Origin: CAZSVI01 sp964610205 | Lineage (GTDB): Bacteria; Bacillota; Clostridia; DSM-8532 | Direction of reading: 5' to 3' | Assembly (NCBI GenBank): GCA_964610205.1 | Contig: CAZSVI010000013.1 | Location: forward strand, 1 to 41,280 | DNA length: 41,280 nt | In this document: positions 18,110 to 26,085 of the stretch, one piece after another | Layout: each line of letters begins with the position of its first letter | How positions within the stretch are numbered: the stretch's first letter is position 1 | The notes under the pieces: generated by a model | Told to the model about the DNA's origin: nothing | The model's input: only the letters and a program-made list of their open reading frames with translations | Database searches by the model: none | Made by a program: the position numbers and the translations under genes

Positions 18110-21100
18110 TTAATCATTTATGTCTACTGTTTTTCTAACAATTATATTTTGAATGTTGCAATTTGATTCCAGAAATATTCTTAACTGATTACCTTTTTCA
18201 TTTGGCAAACTTTCAACCTGGAATTCAGATATATAATGATTATTTTTTTCAATAAAGGGAACTGCTTCTTTAAAAATTCCAATAACTTGGTATGATATCG
18301 TGTGTATTGGCTTGTCTACTTTCACCTCTATTACATATTTACTCTCTTTTTCTATGTTAAGTAAATCTCTTGTGTAGATAAACCCGCTGTCTGCAGTTTT
18401 TACATTCATTAAATCATTTATTATAGATACATTGACAAGATTGAAATCGTTACTACCCCATTGATCAGGAACATTGTCAGTATTAATATCTAAATTAGGT
18501 ATTGTATAATGAATAATATCATTGATGTGCTTCAAATTATCCTGTCCCCAATTATCCTTCATAAATTGCATTTTCCCTAAAAGCTCTACTGTGTCATTAT
18601 TGAATAGAAACGGATTTATATTCCTTTTGTTAATTCTAACTGCTTCATTTATAACATTTAAGCCCATGTCAAGATATTTCTCAGCATGGCCATATTCTTC
18701 ATTATTAAAGTGTTTCCCCACCAGTTGATAGTATATATCCACCTTTGAATGCCAAAGGGATGGCTCAAAGGGAAACAAATTAATAGAGTTATCCAGGAAC
18801 TCTAACCCTTTGTCTATCTGTCCGGTTTTAAAGAAATAACCTGCAAGATTACTTGAAAAATTTATATTGTTTTGGGCTTTTTTTTCATTTTTAATGATAA
18901 GAGAATATAGCTCTGAAAATTCTTTCTGTAATAAGTTTTTTTCCTTTTCAGTTATATTTTCGCCTTTTTGTTCTCTGGCTCTTAACCAGTCATTTTTCAT
19001 AAAAAGAAGATCCGCATACCCTGTTTTTATATCCGGTCTTGTGGGTACAGGGCCGTACCCGGTTACATACAATTCATTGAAAGGATCGGCAGCAATTGAT
19101 TTTTTTATGCTGCCTATAGATTCTTCAATGTTATTTTCACGAATATAGTCATATGCTTTCCTCGCATGCAATGATGCCGTATAAAAATTCATTGTTAAAA
19201 CAAATGCTATACCAGTTAGAACGATTCCAATTGCAACGCCCGCTCTTTCTAGCGATTCGGTATTACCTATTTGTTTTTTTACTGCAGTAACTTTTCTAAA
19301 ATCAAATAGCAGCATTTCCTTAAAAGTCAGCCTTTTCCCGGTTTCATTATTGAATATGGCGATAAGCTGCCAGAACAATAAAAGCATGGCTGCTTCCGAG
19401 AAGTCAAAATCAATCACAGAATGCATCAATAAAGCGGCAATTGCCGTTATTATCGCTGAATTTAGAATATTCGATTCTTTTTCTTCTCCTATGCTATCTT
19501 TTAATTCTACCCTGTTTTTTTTATAATACCTTATGTAAACAAATGTTACTGAGATAATAAGACATAAAAGCACCGAAATACCTATAATACCTGTTTCAAT
19601 ACCTAACTGCAGCGGAAAATTATGCGCCTGGCTGCTGGCATAATTATATGACTGGTATTGACGATAAAGGTAATTCCATGCACCTCCGCCGCTGCCTAAT
19701 AGCCATCTGGAACCAAATATTTTTAATCCATCTTTATAAAATATAGTTCTTAAAATAAGGCTACCCTGCTGAGTAATGTTTAGAAACCTTGAAATTATAC
19801 TGTCAAGATTATATTTATATTGAAGTGGAATTTTCTTTACTGTCTTTCCAGTCTCTGCATCTAGTATTTTAGCATTGTCAACTGTTACACCTGTTCCGGC
19901 ATAATTAACAGAAAAACTTATGTTTATAAGCTTGGTATCCTCCAAAGTAGTAAAATGAATGGCATTCAATTCAGCAGTGTTTATATCAGCTATATTTTCC
20001 CTTAATAACTGGGTGCTTCCGCCAAAAAGATTATTGTGATCATTCTTACTGAAAATTCTGACAAAATACGCATATGGCTGTTCTTTTTCCATTCCGGCTT
20101 CTGCTTCATAACTTAAGATATATTCTTTATCTGGCTTTAGGGCTATATCCCTCGAAAACGTTACTATTTTGTTCTCTTCGGTTATATGACGTGACAGCTC
20201 GACAGGCATGAAAGAGTTGGTAACATAAACAACAGCAATTGCTGTTAGTAATACTGAAGCTGATAAAATTCCAATATATACTTTCCAGTTTATCTTTTGC
20301 AGAATATCTCCTATATAACCTGCAATGACTCCGATCAAGGCAGTTGTAAGAATCCCAAAAATGCTAATCATAAATGCTTTGAAACTGAAAACATCCGCTG
20401 AGAGATATGGACTGATAATTAAGAATATTACTACGGCAGGTATGCATAAAAGCATAACCTGCGAAGCTGCCTTCACCCTGTTACCTCTTTGTACTGCCAG
20501 CATGAAAATAATGACTGCTACGGGAAACAGTAATTGTGCTCCCCGGCTACGAGTAAGCATAAAGGTCAAAATTAGAATGAAAGCCAATCCTCCGGCTGCG
20601 GCTTTCTGCCATATCTTTTTTGCTGCCATTAAGAGACCGACCGTAACGAAGAAAACTGCCATAACGTAAGATGCCATGGCGTTTGGATATTGTAAAGTGG
20701 AGTGAATCCTGTTATCGACAAAAAGCCCGAAGAAAATATCTCCCTGAGCCCCAAGGCTTTTGAATAATGTGTTTAGAAATTTAACCAGATTACCGCCAAA
20801 AGCGGAGTCCAGTCCAATAATAGAAGTTCCGGCTGCAGACAGAACAATAGTCCAGAGTATTAAAAGCTTTGCCTTTTGTGTGTCAGCCAGTTGGGACAGC
20901 ATATAAAATACAGCAAAATACATACAATATTTTAAGCATTCAACAATGGCTGATCGGGTGTGAACCGCACCAAATATGGATATAAAATAGACAACAACAA
21001 AACCAAGGGCAACATATTCAATAGGTGTTTTGAAAAGGGAAAAGTCCTTCTTAAGCCACTTATATATCCAGAATAGAATGAACATGAGAAAAACAAAAAT

Positions 21101-21268
21101 CCCTGTCGGCAGCACATGCTTTTCAAAATATAATCCCTGCAGGTAAGGAGGATAGAATATAATAATCATCAGAGCCGCAAGAAGGATTAACCTTAAGCGG
21201 CTGATTAATTTTTCGTTTTTAACTATTATACTGGCTTTGGCTTGGTTTTTATTTTTTCGTTTACTCAT
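18110..21268 (-). CDS. very large O-antigen ligase/polymerase-like membrane protein with repeat-rich C-terminus
   Basis: This protein has about 1052 residues, more than twice the usual Wzy/WaaL length. The first 680 residues contain many membrane segments and the Wzy_C signature: LTRSRGAQLLF, then the loop motif SSQAHNFPLQLGIETGIIG. A soluble, tandem-helix region with TPR-like repeats follows (about 720-930), then a beta-rich end. An extracytoplasmic insert near residues 375-480 is also beta-like. It probably polymerises or ligates a surface glycan. ATG at 21268 follows AAAGGGA; an in-frame GTG at 21292 is an alternative. Composition matches the wzz/S-layer side rather than the AT-rich cassette. 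Confidence 0.8.
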   Translation of the reverse strand: MSKRKNKNQAKASIIVKNEKLISRLRLILLAALMIIIFYPPYLQGLYFEKHVLPTGIFVFLMFILFWIYKWLKKDFSLFKTPIEYVALGFVVVYFISIFGAVHTRSAIVECLKYCMYFAVFYMLSQLADTQKAKLLILWTIVLSAAGTSIIGLDSAFGGNLVKFLNTLFKSLGAQGDIFFGLFVDNRIHSTLQYPNAMASYVMAVFFVTVGLLMAAKKIWQKAAAGGLAFILILTFMLTRSRGAQLLFPVAVIIFMLAVQRGNRVKAASQVMLLCIPAVVIFLIISPYLSADVFSFKAFMISIFGILTTALIGVIAGYIGDILQKINWKVYIGILSASVLLTAIAVVYVTNSFMPVELSRHITEENKIVTFSRDIALKPDKEYILSYEAEAGMEKEQPYAYFVRIFSKNDHNNLFGGSTQLLRENIADINTAELNAIHFTTLEDTKLINISFSVNYAGTGVTVDNAKILDAETGKTVKKIPLQYKYNLDSIISRFLNITQQGSLILRTIFYKDGLKIFGSRWLLGSGGGAWNYLYRQYQSYNYASSQAHNFPLQLGIETGIIGISVLLCLIISVTFVYIRYYKKNRVELKDSIGEEKESNILNSAIITAIAALLMHSVIDFDFSEAAMLLLFWQLIAIFNNETGKRLTFKEMLLFDFRKVTAVKKQIGNTESLERAGVAIGIVLTGIAFVLTMNFYTASLHARKAYDYIRENNIEESIGSIKKSIAADPFNELYVTGYGPVPTRPDIKTGYADLLFMKNDWLRAREQKGENITEKEKNLLQKEFSELYSLIIKNEKKAQNNINFSSNLAGYFFKTGQIDKGLEFLDNSINLFPFEPSLWHSKVDIYYQLVGKHFNNEEYGHAEKYLDMGLNVINEAVRINKRNINPFLFNNDTVELLGKMQFMKDNWGQDNLKHINDIIHYTIPNLDINTDNVPDQWGSNDFNLVNVSIINDLMNVKTADSGFIYTRDLLNIEKESKYVIEVKVDKPIHTISYQVIGIFKEAVPFIEKNNHYISEFQVESLPNEKGNQLRIFLESNCNIQNIIVRKTVDIND

Positions 21269-21360
21269 TTTTCCCTTTATAGCAGTGGACACACTGGTGC
21301 CTTTACAAAATTAATTTTTTTGATGTGTTCTTTATGCCCTTTCTGCTCTGTTAGCTATCC

Positions 21361-21513
21361 TTAATATTTGATATCTATTTTTATAGGAAGATCCCACTGC
21401 TCTGTAGGTATTCTTTGCTGTGGAATGTTCCCCTTCCTTAAAACGTGAGTTATAAGCAATTGATTAAGGATATATCGCTGTTCTGGGCTATCCTTATTCC
21501 TGAATATCCTTCT
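21361..21513 (-). other. short open frame between the wzz-like and polymerase genes
   Basis: In this roughly 200-base gap a 50-codon frame stays open up to TAA at 21361-21363. Its predicted end, QQRIPTEQWDLPIKIDIKY, looks protein-like, but no ATG, GTG or TTG with a ribosome site opens the frame. It overlaps the last codons of the wzz-like gene in a different frame. It may be a small protein with an unusual start, a remnant, or chance. Confidence 0.25.
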
Positions 21514-22855
21514 TTATTTCGGTGGTTTCAATCATTTTTTGTACTGCAGTGCTTTTCCAGTAATACCTTATAAATACTACAAACACACCAATCATAAGAC
21601 CAATTACAAGTCCTATTGCCAGATTCATCAATATATTTATGCTTGTGACCATTTCCGCGGGGGCAATCTGCCTTATGCTTTTACCATATCTGAAAGCGTA
21701 AAAATCTTCTATGGTTTGGTTCGTTTGATCGATCATGCTTAACAGCTTGATTTTTATGGACTCAATTTGTTTGTCCGCCTCAGCCATCATCTGGGCGCTG
21801 CTTGCATCGGCAGTTGAAAACAGCCTTTCTATCTCTCTTTGGTAATAGGCTATTTCATGCTTCAGTGCCGTTGCTTCCACACTGGCCGTTATAGCTTTTT
21901 CTGCAAGGGTGTTGTAATAGGATTGGGGGTTCTCGGTGGTAAGCTGGCTGCCGGTTTTATCGGCAAGGAGCACATAATCTTCCTTTTTAAACTCTTCCAT
22001 CAGCTTTCTGGCTTCTTCGGCCTCACTTTGCTTCTTTACCTGTTCCAGTTCCATTCTTTTTACTTTATATTCATAGTCTTTTATCAGAGATAAACGATCC
22101 CTTGTCAGATTGTTGGTGTTTACAAGTGATTCAAGCTTACTAGTATCTACTGTTCTTAAAATATCAAAGCTTCGGTTCAGGTCGGGAAATGTCTGGCCGG
22201 TTTGTGCAGACCTGAAGGTAATGCCCTCTTCAGTTTTACCGAACAACAGTTCCTGTATGTCGTCAATCTGCGCATTGATAATTTCAACAATATCCGGGTA
22301 ATCATAGATACTGTAATCCAACGTACCGATTGTGCTTTCTATTACTTTTATATCCGAATATAATGAATAGAAATACTTCTGATATTCATCAATGACGGTT
22401 TCTATAAGGTAAATACCCTGGTTGTATGAAAACGCTTTGTTTACCTTGTATATCACCTTGAATTCACTGGGGTAGTAAACATAATCATTTCCCTGCTTTA
22501 TCATGTTTTCCGCTCTTTGGGTTATATCATTCGGTATAATCGGCTTAATATCAATATTCCTTCTTACCTCATCGGACTTGATGCCTGTTTTGTCTAGTTC
22601 AGTTTCTTTAAGCGCGTTTTCAATTACATAAGGTGATTTCAACTGCCGTATGTCAAAATTTGATCCATCCGGGTTTTCTCCTTTTTCAACACCGGGATAG
22701 TTTAACTCAACAATTGCCACAACGCTCTGGGAACCGGGTAACATAATATATGTACCTATACCCGTGAGGATTAGCGCGGCTATTGTTATTAAAGCAACTA
22801 ACCATTTGCCTTTCCATACTGTTTCAATTATTTCCCTCAATGAAATCTCTTCCAT
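21494..22855 (-). CDS. Wzz-type chain-length determinant protein
   Basis: The 453-residue protein has the Wzz layout: a cytoplasmic start EEISLREIIETVWKGKW, a membrane helix at about 17-37, a large extracytoplasmic part with coiled-coil helices (about 240-390), and a second helix near 405-430 before a short charged tail. Such proteins set glycan length together with a Wzy polymerase; the polymerase-like gene is next. No tyrosine kinase domain is fused and no BY-kinase gene is seen nearby. AAGGGG precedes the ATG at 22855, and the regulator ends only 22 bases upstream, so the two are probably cotranscribed. Confidence 0.83.
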   Translation of the reverse strand: MEEISLREIIETVWKGKWLVALITIAALILTGIGTYIMLPGSQSVVAIVELNYPGVEKGENPDGSNFDIRQLKSPYVIENALKETELDKTGIKSDEVRRNIDIKPIIPNDITQRAENMIKQGNDYVYYPSEFKVIYKVNKAFSYNQGIYLIETVIDEYQKYFYSLYSDIKVIESTIGTLDYSIYDYPDIVEIINAQIDDIQELLFGKTEEGITFRSAQTGQTFPDLNRSFDILRTVDTSKLESLVNTNNLTRDRLSLIKDYEYKVKRMELEQVKKQSEAEEARKLMEEFKKEDYVLLADKTGSQLTTENPQSYYNTLAEKAITASVEATALKHEIAYYQREIERLFSTADASSAQMMAEADKQIESIKIKLLSMIDQTNQTIEDFYAFRYGKSIRQIAPAEMVTSINILMNLAIGLVIGLMIGVFVVFIRYYWKSTAVQKMIETTEIKKDIQE

Positions 22856-22877
22856 AATATTGACCCCTTTTCTTTTC

Positions 22878-23393
22878 TTACTGTATGCTCAATATATTAA
22901 TCACATTAAGGCAGGTGTCTGCCAAATTCTCTATATGTTCCGGATTCCAGGTAATGATGATATACTCTTTCCCCTTATATTGATCCAGTGTGTTTTGGTC
23001 TGAAATATAAATAAAAGGCTTGTCCATGGATTTTAGCTTTGAGGTTATTATATCATAAAGTTCATCCTTTTCACCATGCAAACCTATTTCAATTACATCT
23101 TCTTTATTATCAATAATCTGTTCCAGTTTGTATTCAATTCGCGAGATATGATTATAGGATATTACAATGTACTTGTATGTTAACCGGGCTTTTTCCATCA
23201 TGCCTTTGGGAGTGAGTATATACCTTAGGGTTTTTGCGTTGACATGCTCTATTTTCAACAGTCCTTTATGTATGAGCCGCTTGATAAGAACATTCACAGA
23301 ACCTAATGAAAGGCCTGTCCGCTTTGCGAGTTCCCTTTGGGTAATAGTGTTTTCAGATTCCACACTTTTTAAAATTTCAAGTTCGTTGGTCAT
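22878..23393 (-). CDS. MarR-type winged-helix regulator of the EPS-associated group
   Basis: The 171-residue protein starts with a winged helix: ITQRELAKRTGLSLGSVNVLIKRLIHKGLLKIEH (residues about 17-50), followed by LRYILTPKGMMEKARLTYKY. This pattern, including the family-like length and position before polysaccharide genes, fits the EPS-associated MarR group. The remaining hundred residues form a separate C-terminal domain of unknown role. ATG at 23393 with AGAGG just upstream is preferred over the earlier in-frame ATG at 23429. It likely controls the wzz-like gene and what follows. Confidence 0.78.
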   Translation of the reverse strand: MTNELEILKSVESENTITQRELAKRTGLSLGSVNVLIKRLIHKGLLKIEHVNAKTLRYILTPKGMMEKARLTYKYIVISYNHISRIEYKLEQIIDNKEDVIEIGLHGEKDELYDIITSKLKSMDKPFIYISDQNTLDQYKGKEYIIITWNPEHIENLADTCLNVINILSIQ

Positions 23394-23500
23394 GTTACCT
23401 CTTTTGAATATAGCTTCGCCATTGGACATTTGCCTGTTTCAAATGCCCCGGTAATAAAGCTATAACCTCAATTGTTTCTATGCCGGGCCGGAACACCGGT

Positions 23501-23540
23501 AAAAAAACAACGATTTTGTTCATGTTCTGAACAAAATCGT
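23501..23540 (-). terminator. terminator after the second SLH protein gene
   Basis: A perfect 13-bp inverted repeat (ACGATTTTGTTCA with its complement) encloses five bases at 23510-23540. On the minus strand it is followed by TG and seven T residues. It lies about 80 bases past the stop of the SLH protein gene and 110 bases before the regulator start, so it separates the two transcripts. An operator role is also possible. Confidence 0.8.
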
Positions 23541-23618
23541 ATCAAAGTTTTAAGGCAATGTCAATCATTATGGGATTATGTTTTTGTTACAAAATATCAT
23601 TCAAAATTTATTTCCTTA

Positions 23619-25913
23619 TTACTTTTCTTCCAGTTCAAACTCAACATAATTTGTACCTCCACCCGTTACTTTATAGGTTGAACCCGAATAATCCACAAGA
23701 GCGTTAAATTTAAGTGTATAGGGTACGTCATATTCCAGCCTGTCAAACCTTAGCACCAGTGTTCTCGCATTCACATAAAGTACGCTTATGGGCACTTTTT
23801 TTATACTCATACCCTGGAAGTTGTATTCCAGTGTATAATTGTCCGGTGACAGGTTTGTCTGGCAGAATGATAGTTCTTTATCGAAAACCAGTTTTACGGC
23901 ATCGGTGGATATGGGGGCAGCCTCTTCAATGGACGGACCTGCTTTCTCTTTGGTTGACGCTTTAAAGCTTTCCTTTAATGTAATACCAGCCTTATTTCCC
24001 AGATAATCTTTTATTTCAAAATTTACTTTCAATTCATATTCCTTTTTCTCAATAAGATCATCCCCATTGAAGAAAAGGGTTACCTTATAGGGATGTATCG
24101 CTTTGTCATATAATACGGCCTGCGGATATACCTTTGTTGTGCTGTTTTTCAAATTTACATAATAGTAATCTTTGTTTGATGCGGTGGTTTGATCAAGCAT
24201 ATTACTGAAGTAAACATCAATTGTTTGTATGTCTATGGGAGATATATCAACCAGATCCAGCCTGCCTGTTGTTCCATAATCAGCTATGAATGAATAGGTG
24301 CGCTCAGTTATATATTCCTGTCTTGTAATGTCATTTAAGTTGTTTATGGTTATGTAATATTTCTCATCCTTTTTCAGGCTTTCCCTGATGTTTATAAACA
24401 ATACTTCACCGCTTCTTGTTCCCTGGCTTTCTATGGTTACCTTCTCTATGGCGATCGGTTGAAAATTCTTGTCTGTAACATAGAAGTTGTAAATCTGCTG
24501 TGCCAGGAACGGGTTCACTTCCTTGTTGAAGCTTAATAATATGGTCTGTCTTTCATACGGAATAACTTCTTCTACCTTAAAGCTGTCAGCCTGGCCCGCA
24601 ATGGCTTTAAAGGCCATCTCATCACCCGACCCGTCATTTAAACGGACTCCATAGGCACTGGTCATATTTCCGTTCATTTCAACAGTATATTGTTCCCCTT
24701 CCTTGAAAGTTCCGCTTTTTAAGCTGAGCAGCACACAATGATCCTCTGAATTAACAGTACGGGCCAGAAGCTGATCCCTTTCACCGGACGCAAAAACATA
24801 TTTGCTCTCCGTTATGCTGTAATAAATCGCGTTTTCGCTGTTTACATTAACAGGATGTGTAAAAAATAGCTTAACTGACTTTTCATTAACCGGCTCTATT
24901 TTCTGAATTCTGAAAAAGTAGGAATCGACGGTTTTTTTTGCTGTGGAAATAAAAGCCGTATAGAGAACCTCCTGTATATTTCCGTCCGTATCTTCAATAT
25001 TTATTATTTCGATGGTATATTCCAACCCCGGAGTCTGCTTGTCCGTTTTTAAAAGAATATACCCTTCTTTCATATCCTCAATACTAAAGCCAAGTTCCTT
25101 ATCCTCATTGAGAGCCTCATAGATTTTTATACGGCTTATGGATTTTATATCTTCATTAAACAGGATATATATACTGGTTTCATCAGAAATTAATAACTCT
25201 TCTATATCAGTGAGAATTTCATCCTCAACTATGACCGTTTCCTCTTCAATAAGGCCAAATTCAATTGCTTCCTCCCTTGTGAGTACCCCTGAATCAATCA
25301 GCTTATAAAACAGTTCCTTGTCGGCAGACTTTTCCTTTATCGTCAATGCGTTATAGATGATATTTACCGCATCTACTCTTTTAAAACCTGTATTATCCTC
25401 TTCCTTTACTATGTACGACAGATCGGTTACCAAACCCACTTCAAAGGCTTTTCTGAATATATTGTTCCAGGTGTAATCCAAATTCATTTCATAACCCAGA
25501 ATGCTTAACATAATTTTTAAAAAACTTTTTTCGGTAGTAAAATCGTTTGGCTTATAGTTTCCGGAAGCATCCCCCGACAGAATACCTTCCCTGGTACAAA
25601 AGCCTACATAAGGGGCATACCAGTGAGCTGAATCCACATCGGGATAATCTGTATTCCTGTATGTTGAAGAATTCAGCAGTACATGCAGCTCCATGCCCAT
25701 AATTCTGACGGCCAGAGCCGCAGCCTCACTTCTGGATAATTGATCGTTCAACCGGTAATCGCCGTTTGAGCCTGTGAATATGCGCAAATCATCCAAAAGC
25801 TTTACTTTTTCCTGCTGCGTTGCTGTTTTTGGTAAGGCAAACGATGTGGCTGTCATAGAAGTTAGCAAGGAAAATATTAAACATACAACCAGAATTGTTT
25901 TTCCCGTTTTCAT
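23619..25913 (-). CDS. secreted SLH-domain protein with tandem Ig-like domains
   Basis: The 764-residue protein begins with a signal peptide (residues 1-26; hydrophobic core TILVVCLIFSLLTSM). Residues about 35-220 contain SLH-type segments such as LSRSEAAALAVRIMG, HWYAPYVGFCTREGILSG and a third degenerate copy, which anchor proteins to secondary cell-wall polymer. The rest consists of repeated beta-sandwich domains with the SbsA-type pattern (VKLFFTHPVN, ILLSFNKEVN, IDVYFSNMLD, VKLVFDKEL). It is probably a minor S-layer-associated protein. AGGAG precedes the ATG at 25913. It shares its architecture with the larger gene upstream, suggesting duplication and divergence. Confidence 0.82.
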   Translation of the reverse strand: MKTGKTILVVCLIFSLLTSMTATSFALPKTATQQEKVKLLDDLRIFTGSNGDYRLNDQLSRSEAAALAVRIMGMELHVLLNSSTYRNTDYPDVDSAHWYAPYVGFCTREGILSGDASGNYKPNDFTTEKSFLKIMLSILGYEMNLDYTWNNIFRKAFEVGLVTDLSYIVKEEDNTGFKRVDAVNIIYNALTIKEKSADKELFYKLIDSGVLTREEAIEFGLIEEETVIVEDEILTDIEELLISDETSIYILFNEDIKSISRIKIYEALNEDKELGFSIEDMKEGYILLKTDKQTPGLEYTIEIINIEDTDGNIQEVLYTAFISTAKKTVDSYFFRIQKIEPVNEKSVKLFFTHPVNVNSENAIYYSITESKYVFASGERDQLLARTVNSEDHCVLLSLKSGTFKEGEQYTVEMNGNMTSAYGVRLNDGSGDEMAFKAIAGQADSFKVEEVIPYERQTILLSFNKEVNPFLAQQIYNFYVTDKNFQPIAIEKVTIESQGTRSGEVLFINIRESLKKDEKYYITINNLNDITRQEYITERTYSFIADYGTTGRLDLVDISPIDIQTIDVYFSNMLDQTTASNKDYYYVNLKNSTTKVYPQAVLYDKAIHPYKVTLFFNGDDLIEKKEYELKVNFEIKDYLGNKAGITLKESFKASTKEKAGPSIEEAAPISTDAVKLVFDKELSFCQTNLSPDNYTLEYNFQGMSIKKVPISVLYVNARTLVLRFDRLEYDVPYTLKFNALVDYSGSTYKVTGGGTNYVEFELEEK

Positions 25914-26034
25914 CTTTCGTTACTCCTTTGCTACTGGATTTATTTAAGTACATTATATCAATCATACAAATTATTGTATATATATAATTGACGGAAATTG
26001 TACTGAAAAGTTTCCTGGAATAAATTGAGAACAC

Positions 26035-26065
26035 AAAAAAACTGCCTCACTTTTGTGAGGCAGTT
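26035..26065 (-). terminator. strong rho-independent terminator of the S-layer gene
   Basis: An 11-bp perfect stem (AACTGCCTCAC and its complement) has a four-base loop. On the minus strand it runs into a tract of at least six T residues. It lies 20 bases past the S-layer protein stop, consistent with an abundant monocistronic transcript. Confidence 0.93.
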
Positions 26066-26085
26066 CCTTGGCGTACTATTTCTGA

